Assembly (NCBI RefSeq): GCF_001885765.1
Contig: NZ_JXKD01000006.1
Location: 81,337-145,336 of the forward strand
Length of the DNA: 64,000 bases
Origin: Enterococcus aquimarinus
Lineage (GTDB): Bacteria; Bacillota; Bacilli; Lactobacillales; Enterococcaceae
Direction of reading: 5' to 3'
A program made the translations under genes and the position numbers. The first letter of the stretch is position 1, and every line of letters starts with the position of its first letter. Below, one piece after another: positions 25,541-34,469 of the stretch. The notes beneath the pieces are model-generated. The model did no database searches. It saw only the letters and a program-made list of their open reading frames with translations, and had not been told where the DNA came from.

Positions 25541-26188
25541 TTATTCACCTCGAATTTCGCGTAATTTTGCGATATAAGTTTGTGCATTTTTTGTCACGAC
25601 TTCATAATTATCTCCTGTTAAACCACGCGTTAAATCGCTCCCAATTCCTACTGAAATCACACCATTCGCAAACCACTCAGCCATATTATCTAAATTCACG
25701 CCACCCGTTGGCATTAAGTTTACGTATGGCAGTGGTCCTTTAACGTCTTTGATAAAGCGAGATCCAACAATATCTCCAGGAAAGACTTTAATGATATCAA
25801 CCCCTGCTTTTAAAGCCGTCGTCATTTCAGTAATCGTCATACAACCAGGCATGTAAGGAATTTGGTATAAATTACATATTGTGGCAACTTCTGCATCGAA
25901 TGCCGGACTCACAATAAAATCCGCGCCATTTTCAATCGCCAAGCGGGCTGTCACTGGATCCAATACGGTACCCGCTCCAATCACAACTGTTGGATCTTCT
26001 GCATAATATTCCGTTAATTCCGCAATCAGTTCGCTGGCATTGGGTGTGGTATAAGCGACCTCTAATGCCTTTAATTCTCCCGCCACACTTGCTTTACAAA
26101 TCCCTAATCCTTGTTCTTTCGATTGTCCACGAATCACTGCTACCACACCATTTTCTATCAACTGGTTTAATGTTTTTACTTTTTTCAT
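25541..26188 (-). CDS. eda: KDPG/KHG aldolase
   Basis: A 215-residue class I aldolase that cleaves 2-keto-3-deoxy-6-phosphogluconate to pyruvate and glyceraldehyde-3-phosphate. Family motifs are VVAVIRGQSKEQG, VVIGAGTVLDPVTARLAIENGADFIVSPAF, MPGCMTITEMTTALKAGVDIIKVFPGD (the Schiff-base Lys is in IIKVFPGD) and LMPTGGVNLDN. The start overlaps the stop of the MFS gene by four bases and the stop abuts kdgK, so carrier, aldolase and kinase form one operon. Confidence 0.93.
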   Translation of the reverse strand: MKKVKTLNQLIENGVVAVIRGQSKEQGLGICKASVAGELKALEVAYTTPNASELIAELTEYYAEDPTVVIGAGTVLDPVTARLAIENGADFIVSPAFDAEVATICNLYQIPYMPGCMTITEMTTALKAGVDIIKVFPGDIVGSRFIKDVKGPLPYVNLMPTGGVNLDNMAEWFANGVISVGIGSDLTRGLTGDNYEVVTKNAQTYIAKLREIRGE

Positions 26189-27366
26189 ACTATTCCTTCT
26201 TTCTTTTCATTGACTAACCGATACCAAAGTACCCCGATAAGCATGACAATAATGGCTACAATTACTGCTGAAAATCCGGCAAAAACGCTCACTTTTTCCG
26301 ACAAAACACCTGTAATTGTCGGCATTAAAATCGCTCCGATACCTCCGATGATTAATAACCAGCCCATCGCCATTGGATATTTTTTTATCGAAACACCTGC
26401 AATGGTCATTGCGGTTGGGTAAACGCCTCCCATGGTGAACCCCAGACCAATAACAGAAAATACGATCATGCTTAAATTCGTACTCATTAATAACAAGAAA
26501 TAAAAAATCGTCATTCCGATGCTAATACCTGTAATCAGATTTCCTTTTTTAAAACGGTACCCATAAAAAACACAGAACAATCGTCCTAGTAAAATCGCTA
26601 TCCACAATAAAGATGAAATGAGTTGTGCTTGGGTCACTTGGAGGATATCCGAGTCAATAAAATATTTTACCAACCATCCTGTAATGACGGATTCCGCACA
26701 CAAGTAAAAAAATAAAATGACGATCGTGTTTAAAAATAATGGATCTTTAAAAAATGAATAGTCTTTAATTTTTTGTGTAGTGGTTTCAACTTGTTCATTG
26801 ACTTCCATTTTGCTAAACAACACTTGAGAAATCATGATTAATACAATGATGAATCCCGCCGTCCACTTCCAACCACTATCACCAAAGATTCGAGTCGCTA
26901 CGACGACTAAAAAAGGTGAGATTAAAGCCCCAATTGCAAACGTGCTGTGCAATAAATTGGATGCTGCAGGATCGCTATGTGAAATGTCATTTACGGTTTT
27001 ATTATTAAAATTAGAAATACTCCCTCGACTAATTCCGGTGAAGAAAAAGGCCATAATCAGTAAAATCGGATTACCTGTCACAATCATGAGGAAAAAACCA
27101 AGCATTACAAAACTGCTTAAAAACAGAATCGAATGTTTACGACCATAATAAACAGGTAAAATCCCCGCGACTAATCCCGCAATTAAATTTCCTAACTGAT
27201 GTCCCGACAAGAGCAAGCCACTGACGGTGTCGCTTAATTGATATTCTGCGCTAATTAGCGGAATAATTGCTCCAAAAACCATTGCATAAAAACCGTTTAC
27301 AAAAAATATAAAATAACAACATAACAATATGTATTTATCTGAATCGTTCAATTCGTTGTATCTCAT
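26185..27366 (-). CDS. MFS transporter, probable uronate or KDG carrier
   Basis: A 393-residue membrane protein with twelve predicted segments, related to the FucP/GlcP-type MFS group (LCCYFIFFVNGFYAMVFGAIIPLI, SGLLLSGHQLGNLIAGLVAG, GFTMGGVYPTAMTIAGVSIKKYPMAMG). It is the first gene of the operon with eda and kdgK, so it probably brings in a monomeric acid sugar such as galacturonate, glucuronate or KDG. The exact substrate cannot be told from the sequence. A terminator of the preceding kduI-kduD unit lies just upstream, implying its own promoter or read-through. Confidence 0.82.
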   Translation of the reverse strand: MRYNELNDSDKYILLCCYFIFFVNGFYAMVFGAIIPLISAEYQLSDTVSGLLLSGHQLGNLIAGLVAGILPVYYGRKHSILFLSSFVMLGFFLMIVTGNPILLIMAFFFTGISRGSISNFNNKTVNDISHSDPAASNLLHSTFAIGALISPFLVVVATRIFGDSGWKWTAGFIIVLIMISQVLFSKMEVNEQVETTTQKIKDYSFFKDPLFLNTIVILFFYLCAESVITGWLVKYFIDSDILQVTQAQLISSLLWIAILLGRLFCVFYGYRFKKGNLITGISIGMTIFYFLLLMSTNLSMIVFSVIGLGFTMGGVYPTAMTIAGVSIKKYPMAMGWLLIIGGIGAILMPTITGVLSEKVSVFAGFSAVIVAIIVMLIGVLWYRLVNEKKEGIV

Positions 27367-27395
27367 TTATCCCTATCCCATCGTTTTCTATCATC

Positions 27396-27444
27396 AAAAA
27401 AGTCTAGGATTAAACTCAATATTGACGTTTATCCTAGCCTTTTT
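27396..27444 (-). terminator. terminator after kduD
   Basis: AAAAAGTCTAGGATTAAAC pairs imperfectly with GTTTATCCTAGCCTTTTT across a 12-base loop, 40 bases beyond the kduD stop. It separates kduI-kduD from the MFS-eda-kdgK unit. Confidence 0.75.
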
Positions 27445-27482
27445 CCATAAAGCTGAAAATTAATCTTCATTCAACCTAATTT

Positions 27483-28274
27483 TTATGGTTGTTTCCCAAT
27501 GTAAGCTAAAATGCCACCATCAACATATAAAACATGGCCATTTACAAAATCAGAAGCTTCTGAAGATAAGAAGACTGCTGCGCCTTGTAAATCTTCTACT
27601 GTTCCCCAACGAGCAGCTGGTGTTTTGGCAATAATGAAATCATTAAACGGATGGCCTTCTTCACGTAAAGGTGCCGTTTGTGGTGTTGCGATGTAGCCAG
27701 GGCCAATGCCGTTACATTGAATATTATGCTCGCCAAACTCCGAACAAATATTTTTCGTTAACATTTTCAAGCCACCTTTAGCCGCTGCATACGCACTTAC
27801 GGTTTCGCGACCCAGTTCACTCATCATTGAACAAATATTAATGATTTTACCGTGTCCTTTTTCAATCATTCCTGGTAATACGGCTTTTGCCATGATAAAT
27901 TGTCCTGTTAAATCAATATCAATGACTTGTCGGAAATCTTCGGCAGACATCTCTAACATTGGAATGCGTTTGATAATACCAGCGTTATTCACTAGAATAT
28001 CAATGACGCCAACTTCTTCTTCGATTTGTTTCACCGCTGCAGCAACCGCTTCTTCATCTGTAATATCAAAGACATAGCCTTTTGCATCGATGCCTAATTT
28101 TTCATAATCCGCCTTTGCTTCATCAATGGCTTCTTGCGTTAAACTGTTATAAACAATTTTTGCGCCTGCTTCTGCTAAAGCGGTTGCAATTCCAAAACCA
28201 ATTCCATAAATGCCACCCGTGACTAACGCAACTTTACCGTCTAAACGAAATGAATCCATGCTAAAATTTGACAT
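27483..28274 (-). CDS. kduD: 2-deoxy-D-gluconate 3-dehydrogenase / 2,5-diketo-3-deoxygluconate reductase
   Basis: A 263-residue SDR with the cofactor loop TGGIYGIGFG, NNAG, catalytic Ser in INICSMMSELGRETVSAYAAAKGG (Tyr and Lys of YAAAK) and a terminal NGHVLYVDGG. KduD reduces the 2,5-diketo-3-deoxygluconate made by KduI to KDG. It follows kduI by about 48 bases on the same strand; a terminator closes the unit. Confidence 0.92.
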   Translation of the reverse strand: MSNFSMDSFRLDGKVALVTGGIYGIGFGIATALAEAGAKIVYNSLTQEAIDEAKADYEKLGIDAKGYVFDITDEEAVAAAVKQIEEEVGVIDILVNNAGIIKRIPMLEMSAEDFRQVIDIDLTGQFIMAKAVLPGMIEKGHGKIINICSMMSELGRETVSAYAAAKGGLKMLTKNICSEFGEHNIQCNGIGPGYIATPQTAPLREEGHPFNDFIIAKTPAARWGTVEDLQGAAVFLSSEASDFVNGHVLYVDGGILAYIGKQP

Positions 28275-28321
28275 ATTCTTTCTCCTCTTCTGTTTTAAAG
28301 ATTTTTAGTTGATCTTTTTAG

Positions 28322-29158
28322 CTATTTCAAATCTTTCATATCAACCATATCCATGTCTGTATAGGTGATATTTTCTCCACACATCGCCCAGATAAACGTG
28401 TAGTCTGATGTTGCCACACCCGTATGGATTGACCAACTTGGTGAAATACAGGCTTGTTCATTCGCAATGACTAAATGTTTTGTTTCATCTGGTGTACCCA
28501 TGAAGTGGAAGACGCGTGTATCTGGATCCATATCAAAGTAAAGGTATGTTTCCATTCTGCGTTCATGAGTGTGACAAGGCATCGTGTTCCAAGCAGAACC
28601 CTCTTCTAAAATAGTGTACCCCATTTGTAACTGACAACTTTCGCACACATTCGGATGCACATATTGGAAAATTTTACGTTGATTTAACGTTTTTGCCTCA
28701 CCCGTCACAAATGGCGTAATGGCATCAATGCTAATTTTGACATTTGGATAAACTTTATGGGCTGGAACAGAAACACAGTAGAACTTCGCCGGATTATTCG
28801 CATCATCCGATTTAAATTCAATTTGTTTCGTTTCTTTGCCAATATAATAACCATCTTGTTTCTTCATTGTTTCTTCATTACCATTAATGACAATGGAACC
28901 GGGTCCCCCAATATTGATGACACCAAGTTCGCGACGTTCTAAGAAATACTCGACACCTAATTCACTTGATAATTTAATCTCTAGACTTTTCGTTGTTGGT
29001 GTGACACCACCGAAAATCATGCGATCATTATGGGTGTATGTTAATAACACTTTACCCGGAACAAATAGTTCTTCAACTAAAAATTCCTCTCTTAGTTCTT
29101 CCGTTGAAAAATGACGAATCATTGATGGGCTACTACCATATCTTGTTTCCATTTCCAT
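28322..29158 (-). CDS. kduI: 5-dehydro-4-deoxy-D-glucuronate isomerase
   Basis: A 278-residue cupin isomerase that converts 5-keto-4-deoxyuronate, the product of unsaturated galacturonide hydrolysis, into 2,5-diketo-3-deoxygluconate. Recognisable stretches are ETRYGSSPSMIRHFSTEELREEFL, MIFGGVTPT, ERRELGVINIGGPG, the metal-binding MPCHTHERRMETYLYFDM and SPSWSIHTGVATSDYTFIWAMCGEN. It is the promoter-proximal gene of kduI-kduD. Two TTTCnTA..GAAA elements just upstream are candidate sites for the neighbouring IclR regulator. Confidence 0.95.
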   Translation of the reverse strand: MEMETRYGSSPSMIRHFSTEELREEFLVEELFVPGKVLLTYTHNDRMIFGGVTPTTKSLEIKLSSELGVEYFLERRELGVINIGGPGSIVINGNEETMKKQDGYYIGKETKQIEFKSDDANNPAKFYCVSVPAHKVYPNVKISIDAITPFVTGEAKTLNQRKIFQYVHPNVCESCQLQMGYTILEEGSAWNTMPCHTHERRMETYLYFDMDPDTRVFHFMGTPDETKHLVIANEQACISPSWSIHTGVATSDYTFIWAMCGENITYTDMDMVDMKDLK

Positions 29159-29178
29159 TTTGATAACCTCGCTTTTAA

Positions 29179-29213
29179 TTTCCTATTAAGAAATATCTTT
29201 TCTAAAAAAGAAA
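29179..29213 (-). promoter_or_regulatory. candidate KdgR operators upstream of kduI
   Basis: TTTCCTATTAAGAAA (29179-29193) and TTTTCTAAAAAAGAAA (29198-29213) are two inverted-repeat elements in tandem 20-55 bases before kduI. The first shares TTTCCTATT with an element upstream of the IclR gene itself. Confidence 0.5.
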
Positions 29214-29271
29214 TTCTATACTTTTATTATAACGAGTAGCAAAAAAAATGCAAGCCCTTTCTAACAAAAAA

Positions 29272-29299
29272 ATAAATCCACCCTATTAAGGGTGGATTT
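29272..29299 (-). terminator. terminator overlapping the 3' end of kdgR
   Basis: The stem AAATCCACCCT pairs with AGGGTGGATTT and is followed on the minus strand by a T-rich stretch. The stem includes the stop codon of the IclR regulator gene. Confidence 0.8.
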
Positions 29300-30050
29300 T
29301 AGCTTCGATACGATTTTTCGCTTCAATCATTTTTTCAATTATTTGATCAACATATTCTTGCGTCCCTCGAAATTTAGGCATACTCACACTAAAAGCTCCT
29401 TCAATGTTTTCTTTCCCTCGAATCGGCATCGCAATACAAAAACAATCTTTTTCCATTTCTTCATCATCATACGCGACGGCTGTTTGCCGTATTTCTTCTA
29501 GTTCTTTTTCGAGTAAAAATTTGTTCGTAATCGTTTTTTCTGTATAAGCAGTCAGTGGAACACGCGAAAAATATTGGTCTAGCATTTCATCATTATAAGA
29601 AGATAAAAAGATTTTCCCCATTGCTGTACTATATAGTGGACGGCTTACCCCAACTTTTGATGACATGAAAATCGATTGTTTTTTGGGTTCTAACTTATCC
29701 AAATAGACTAATTCTTGACCGTTAGGGATTCCTAGATGAATGGTTTCGTCGACACTCAGTTGTAACTTTTCTAACTCGGGTGTGGCAACATTTTTTAAAA
29801 TCGAATGCTCAAAATATTGACTACTATATTTTACTAAAGAAGGACCTAAAAAATACGTTTTCTCGCGTTCATTGCGACTGACATAGCCAATCAATAATAA
29901 GGTATCTAAAATTTTTAACGTTGTAGACGTCGTCATTTCGACCGCCTCTGCAATTCGTTTAAGCCCGACACCTTGGCTTTGTAATGCTAAAAAGTCTAAA
30001 ATTTTTGCGGCTCGAATCAACACCGTGCCATATGGTTTTTTATCTTCCAT
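29286..30050 (-). CDS. kdgR: IclR family transcriptional regulator (KdgR-like)
   Basis: A 254-residue regulator with an N-terminal winged helix (LIRAAKILDFLALQSQGVGLKRIAEAVEMTTSTTLKILDTLLLIGYV) and a C-terminal IclR effector domain (SSKVGVSRPLYSTAMGKIFLSS, AMPIRGKENIEGAFSVSMP). Its place directly upstream of kduI-kduD and the eda-kdgK unit suggests control by KDG, as for KdgR of enterobacteria and Bacillus. Elements with TTTCCTAT lie upstream of both this gene and kduI, consistent with autoregulation and control of the neighbour. Confidence 0.88.
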   Translation of the reverse strand: MEDKKPYGTVLIRAAKILDFLALQSQGVGLKRIAEAVEMTTSTTLKILDTLLLIGYVSRNEREKTYFLGPSLVKYSSQYFEHSILKNVATPELEKLQLSVDETIHLGIPNGQELVYLDKLEPKKQSIFMSSKVGVSRPLYSTAMGKIFLSSYNDEMLDQYFSRVPLTAYTEKTITNKFLLEKELEEIRQTAVAYDDEEMEKDCFCIAMPIRGKENIEGAFSVSMPKFRGTQEYVDQIIEKMIEAKNRIEAKIHP

Positions 30051-30061
30051 CTCACTATTCC

Positions 30062-30101
30062 TTTCCTATTCGGAAAACAAAATCATTTTATAGGAAATTC
30101 T
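30062..30101 (-). promoter_or_regulatory. candidate autoregulatory KdgR operators
   Basis: TTTCCTATTCGGAAA (30062-30076), a perfect 5-5-5 inverted repeat, and an AATTTCCTATAAAA element in the other orientation (30087-30101) lie just upstream of the IclR gene. They share TTTCCTAT with the kduI upstream site. Confidence 0.5.
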
Positions 30102-30207
30102 AACATAAATCTTTGGAAAAATCTATCTCTTTTAGTCGTTGCTCCTTTTTATTTAAATCATTCCCCACTAAACAAGTCGAATTCTCGTTCATCCTCACTA
30201 AAATAAG

Positions 30208-30248
30208 ACCGCTTACAACGAATTTGTGGTACACTGATTGTAAGCGGT
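30208..30248 (+). promoter_or_regulatory. promoter enclosed by an 11-bp inverted repeat
   Basis: ACCGCTTACAA (30208-30218) and its exact complement (30238-30248) enclose an extended -10-like TGG-TACACT (30227-30235), about 45 bases before the start of the TIM-barrel gene. The right arm continues into a cre-like TGTAAGCGGTTATT that lacks the final CA. Confidence 0.5.
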
Positions 30249-30280
30249 TATTTAATCAAATCAACTAAAAGGAGAGTATT

Positions 30281-31111
30281 ATGTATAATTTAGTCATTCG
30301 CGGACATGATTTGTCGAATATTTCGACTCCCGAGCACTTAGCACAACAAACGAAAAGCGTTGGAATTCATAACTTACAATTTGCCTTAGGGGCTTCTTTT
30401 CCTCAACTGGATTCTTCATCTAACGCGCTTAATCCTGGTATGGGAACCTACTTTAAAAACTTATTTGCCAAACATGATATCCAAATTGCGTTACTGAGTT
30501 GTTACTCTAATTTAATTCATCCTGATCCTATTAAACGAGAGGAAATTTTGCATAAATTTGAAACCTATTTACGTGATGCGCACTTTTTCGGGGCTTCGAT
30601 GGTGGCAAGCGAAACTGGATCCGTACTCCCAAATTTAGGGTATTCCGAAGACAATTTCAGCGATACGGTTTTTGCTGATTTAGTAAAAGTTATAGAAAGA
30701 CTAGTTAAAACCGGTGAAAGGCATCGAACTTTAGTTGGGATTGAAGCGGGTTTGAATCATCCACTTTCTTCTATTGAAAGAACAAAACAACTACTTGAAG
30801 CGGTTGATTCAGATTATCTTGGCATTATTTTGGATCCGACTAACCTCATTACGATTGAGACTCATGAGTCGATTGTAGACATCGTGGAAGAAGCATTTCA
30901 ACAATATGGTTCTAAAATTTGCGCTTTTCATTTAAAAGATTTTATGATTAAAGATGGAAAAATCGTACCCACTTCATTAGGCAAAGGACTGATTAATTAT
31001 CCCGCCATTTTAAAGATTATTCAACAGTATAAACCCTACTGCTATATTGTCTTGGAGCAAACAAAAGATGAAGACATCCGCGTAGCCAAAGAACTGATCG
31101 CAAAGCTCTGA
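30281..31111 (+). CDS. sugar phosphate isomerase/epimerase-like TIM barrel protein
   Basis: A 276-residue protein of the AP-endonuclease-2-type TIM barrel superfamily. Candidate metal ligands are Glu in MVASETGSV and LVGIEAGLN, Asp in GIILDPTNL, His in CAFHLKDF and Glu in YIVLEQT. The start follows AAAGGAG. It is the only plus-strand gene in this part of the uronate region and is divergent from the IclR regulator, with an 11-bp inverted repeat around its promoter. An isomerase or epimerase for a uronate or ketose is likely; the substrate is not evident. Confidence 0.8.
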   Translation: MYNLVIRGHDLSNISTPEHLAQQTKSVGIHNLQFALGASFPQLDSSSNALNPGMGTYFKNLFAKHDIQIALLSCYSNLIHPDPIKREEILHKFETYLRDAHFFGASMVASETGSVLPNLGYSEDNFSDTVFADLVKVIERLVKTGERHRTLVGIEAGLNHPLSSIERTKQLLEAVDSDYLGIILDPTNLITIETHESIVDIVEEAFQQYGSKICAFHLKDFMIKDGKIVPTSLGKGLINYPAILKIIQQYKPYCYIVLEQTKDEDIRVAKELIAKL

Positions 31112-31136
31112 TTGTTTTAATTTCAGCATCATATAA

Positions 31137-31180
31137 TCTAAAAATCCGTTAACCAATTTTTGGCCAACGGATTTTTTAGA
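31137..31180 (+). terminator. terminator after the TIM barrel gene
   Basis: AAAAATCCGTTAACCA pairs with TGGCCAACGGATTTTT through two wobble positions and is followed by a T run, about 25 bases beyond the stop. Confidence 0.85.
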
Positions 31181-31235
31181 TTGTTTTATTTTTAAAATAC
31201 TTGAGTATCGATCAACGGTGAACTCGATTTCAGCT

Positions 31236-31271
31236 AAAACAAGCGACCCCATAACGCGCGTTGCTTGTTTT
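31236..31271 (-). terminator. terminator of the pectin ABC/depolymerase block
   Basis: AAAACAAGCGAC pairs with GTTGCTTGTTTT with one wobble pair around a 12-base loop, 18 bases beyond the stop of the solute-binding lipoprotein gene. Confidence 0.75.
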
Positions 31272-31289
31272 CACCTTCATTAGAAGACG

Positions 31290-32804
31290 TTATTTTGTTT
31301 CTTTGTAACTTGCCGTGAATTCATCGATAAGCGTTTGTCCGCCATTTTTCTTAAATGTCTCAACCGCTTGATCAAAACCATCCATTTCAATTTCACCCAT
31401 CATATATTTATAATAGGCATCACTAATTCCTTCCACTAATGTTGACCATTGGGTATTGTACGTTTCTGACGTTAATGGTTGCGACGGATCAACGATCGCA
31501 TAAGCTTCATTGTCAGCGATTTTCTCATTCGCTAAGTTGACTAATGGGTCAGTCGATTTAAATGTTTTCACTAATTCAGATGGACGAGAAGAAGAAAATG
31601 GTTGTACTTCTTGTTGCCATTTCGTATCATCAATCTTTTCATATGCACCATCTGCATTGATTTCATAGTGTACATCTTCGATTCCTTGCGTCATCAAGGT
31701 ATACGGTTCTTCATCCATCAAATCATTAATAAATTGAAGCACGACTCTCAAATCTTCTTCTGTTTTCACTTTGTCTTTAGGAATGGCTAACCAACCACCC
31801 ATTCCGCCATTTGTATCTGATAAAATCCGACGCTCGACATCGCCATAAGTGATATCGTTGATTAATTCCCACTCCATGCCTTCTTGAGGCGTTCCTTTGG
31901 CACCATCGACATAGTTACGTGCTTCTTGTAACCCAGTAATCACAATCCCCCCTTTGCCTTGAATAATGTAATCTTTTTGATCATTTTTAGCCATCACCGC
32001 AAAATCTGAATTCATCCAACCATTTTGATAAATGTCACGGAACCACTCCATCGCTTCTTTATATTCCTCTTGCATAAAGGAAGGCAGGACTTGTTCATCT
32101 TCTGTTACAGTAAACCAGTTGTCTGCTCCAAAATAACCCGATAGCGAGCGGAAACCAACGTTAAATGATTCATTACGTTCAACAAAGCCAACAGTATCAT
32201 CTTTGCCGTTACCGTCAGGATCGTTTTCTGTGAACGCTTGAGCTACTTTCGCTAAGTCTTCGACTGTATGAGGCACTTCTAACCCTAAATTTTCTAACCA
32301 ATCTTTTCTTACCACTACCCCATAGCGAGCAATTGGTTTTTGGAAAGGAACGCCATAAATTTTGCCATTAATTCGAGAAGATTGGAGTCGTTCTTCTGAA
32401 ATATTCGATAAGTTCGGATATTCTTGCAAATAGGGTTCCACATCCCAGAACATTCCTGACGCAAGCGAGCTACGAACGGTTGTATTCTTGATATCCGCTA
32501 GCGTCACAATATCTGTGAGTGAATTGGATGCTAGCGCTGCATTAATTCGTTCTGATTTTGAGGCATCTGGTACCCAGCTAAAATCAATGTTCATGCCCGT
32601 ATATTCTTCCAATTTATTCTCAACATCACCTGAAGGTGGAGCAGCTGTGTGAAGCATCGCCATCCATGAAATCGTATCTTTCGTGGATGCAGCTACTTCA
32701 TTACCCCCTTTGTCAGTAGCAGAGCCGTCTGTCCCACCATTTCCACAAGCTCCTAATACTAACGCTGATAACAATAATGCACCCATGATTTTTTTGTTTT
32801 TCAT
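31290..32804 (-). CDS. extracellular solute-binding lipoprotein, oligo-uronide ABC importer
   Basis: A 504-residue lipoprotein. The signal peptide MKNKKIMGALLLSALVLGAC ends in the lipobox LGAC. The mature part resembles LplA/YtcQ-type family 1 binding proteins (KDTISWMAMLHTAAPP, VPFQKPIARYGVVVRKDWLENLGLEVPHTVEDL, GGMGGWLAIPKDK). These serve ABC importers for rhamnogalacturonan and oligogalacturonide fragments together with LplB/LplC-type permeases. Here the gene is the last of the block, while the two permease genes are about 7-8 kb away and on opposite strands. No dedicated ATPase is present, so a shared MsmK/MsmX-like ATPase is expected. Confidence 0.88.
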   Translation of the reverse strand: MKNKKIMGALLLSALVLGACGNGGTDGSATDKGGNEVAASTKDTISWMAMLHTAAPPSGDVENKLEEYTGMNIDFSWVPDASKSERINAALASNSLTDIVTLADIKNTTVRSSLASGMFWDVEPYLQEYPNLSNISEERLQSSRINGKIYGVPFQKPIARYGVVVRKDWLENLGLEVPHTVEDLAKVAQAFTENDPDGNGKDDTVGFVERNESFNVGFRSLSGYFGADNWFTVTEDEQVLPSFMQEEYKEAMEWFRDIYQNGWMNSDFAVMAKNDQKDYIIQGKGGIVITGLQEARNYVDGAKGTPQEGMEWELINDITYGDVERRILSDTNGGMGGWLAIPKDKVKTEEDLRVVLQFINDLMDEEPYTLMTQGIEDVHYEINADGAYEKIDDTKWQQEVQPFSSSRPSELVKTFKSTDPLVNLANEKIADNEAYAIVDPSQPLTSETYNTQWSTLVEGISDAYYKYMMGEIEMDGFDQAVETFKKNGGQTLIDEFTASYKETK

Positions 32805-32861
32805 TTTTTTCTTCCTTTCATTCTCTTTATTTTTTATTTGTTAAAGCTTTTAAGACCCTTT

Positions 32862-34439
32862 TTATTCCTTGTTTGAACCATGTATCGGTGAATAATCAAA
32901 GAAAGCAAAGTCGGCATGAATTCCTTCTTTTAAATCTAGATCTTGCACTCCTATGCCAATAAAATTGCCCGTAAAACCTCCAGCTAAAAAGAGTAAATCT
33001 TGTTCTTCACCTAATTTCGCCCAAGGTTCATTTTGAGATTGTCGCCAATAATAATTTCCTGTTGTTTCCTTGACAACGATTTTTAGATCGAGCGGTTGCT
33101 CCCTGAGAAGGACGACTGTCGAAAACAAAGTATGTTCGCCATTTTGACAACGCATCATGCGTAAGACGCGTCCTTGATCGTCATCAAATGTCAAATAGCC
33201 ATATAAATAATTGCTTTCATTTAAATACAAGAATAGTCCCGCCATCTGATTAAATGTTCTTGGCATAAACTCAAGTTGAGTCGTCGCTTCGAATGAAAAA
33301 TCTTTTTGACGAATCGCAAGTAAATGATTTTCAAAAGATGATTGAGGAGATTCTCCTGAAACAAGCCGTAAATAACCAGGGCGACTCGTTACGTCACACC
33401 AATTCGAACTTGGTAATATGCGTCGTGCATTCCATTCTTTATTCAAAATGTTAGAACTAAAATCATCGTGAAAAGCAGTATCAATTTGTTGTTCAATTTT
33501 TTTAGTTGTTTCGATTAATGTAACCGCTTCAGGTTTTGTGGTGCCGTTCGCTAAACGTAACCAACCATCGGACGTCCATATGACTTCCTGAATCGCGGTT
33601 TCGCGTCCTAAAATGGCCTTCCCTTGAAGGGGTCGTGTCGTTAAATATGCCATGTACCACTTACCGTTTAGCCCTTCGACTAAACTTCCATGTCCGGTAC
33701 ATTGAAGAGGTGAATCTGGTAGATTGCTTGCCGTCAACATTGGATAGTTTGGATCGAGTTCATAAGGGCCGGTAATCTTTTTCGCGCGACACACGGTGAC
33801 ACTATGATTCACCCCAGTCCCACCTTCCGCCGTGATTAAATAATAGTAACCATTTCTTTTATATAGATGGGGCGCTTCCGTTTTAGCTAAAGCAGTCCCA
33901 TCAAAAATCTTGTAGACTTCCCCAATTAATGTTTGGCTTATTGGATCATACTCTTGCAACACAATCCCGGCTGATTTGTTGCTAGTCGTCATCCGATAAT
34001 CCCATATCTCATTTAAAAACCAGTACCGGCCATCCTCATCATGAAACAACGAGGGATCAAACCCACTCGAATTGAGATAAATTGGTTCACTCCAAGGTCC
34101 CGTCATTCTCTCAGCCGTCATCAAATAGTTATGGACATCTTTAAATGGCCGCGTCGTATTTTTAACATCGGAATAAATACAATAAAATAATCCATCGCGA
34201 TAACTCAATTGTGGTGCCCAAATACTTCCATCTTTTGGATTTCCTTTTAAATTCACTTGTTCAGTCAAAATATCCGTTAAGTGTGACCAGTTTACTAAAT
34301 CATTTGATTGATAGACACGTAGTCCCGGTAACCACTCAAAAGATGAAACAACAATGTAATACGTCTCTTCTACTTTTAAAATAGTTGGATCAGGATTAAA
34401 TCCTCTTAAAATCGGATTGTGAATTTGTGTTTGAACCAT
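32862..34439 (-). CDS. glycoside hydrolase family 43 (XynB-type beta-xylosidase/arabinofuranosidase)
   Basis: A 525-residue intracellular enzyme without signal peptide. The five-bladed propeller carries the family acids: Asp in GFNPDPTILKV, Asp in SGFDPSLFHDEDG and Glu in LAKTEAPHLYKRNG. The C-terminal beta-sandwich from about residue 320 (HDDFSSNILNKEWNARRIL) is typical of two-domain GH43 enzymes. It probably removes arabinose or xylose from the side chains of imported pectic oligosaccharides, since all its neighbours act on pectin. Confidence 0.88.
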   Translation of the reverse strand: MVQTQIHNPILRGFNPDPTILKVEETYYIVVSSFEWLPGLRVYQSNDLVNWSHLTDILTEQVNLKGNPKDGSIWAPQLSYRDGLFYCIYSDVKNTTRPFKDVHNYLMTAERMTGPWSEPIYLNSSGFDPSLFHDEDGRYWFLNEIWDYRMTTSNKSAGIVLQEYDPISQTLIGEVYKIFDGTALAKTEAPHLYKRNGYYYLITAEGGTGVNHSVTVCRAKKITGPYELDPNYPMLTASNLPDSPLQCTGHGSLVEGLNGKWYMAYLTTRPLQGKAILGRETAIQEVIWTSDGWLRLANGTTKPEAVTLIETTKKIEQQIDTAFHDDFSSNILNKEWNARRILPSSNWCDVTSRPGYLRLVSGESPQSSFENHLLAIRQKDFSFEATTQLEFMPRTFNQMAGLFLYLNESNYLYGYLTFDDDQGRVLRMMRCQNGEHTLFSTVVLLREQPLDLKIVVKETTGNYYWRQSQNEPWAKLGEEQDLLFLAGGFTGNFIGIGVQDLDLKEGIHADFAFFDYSPIHGSNKE

Positions 34440-34469
34440 CTGTTTGTTTACTTCCTTATCTATTTTATT

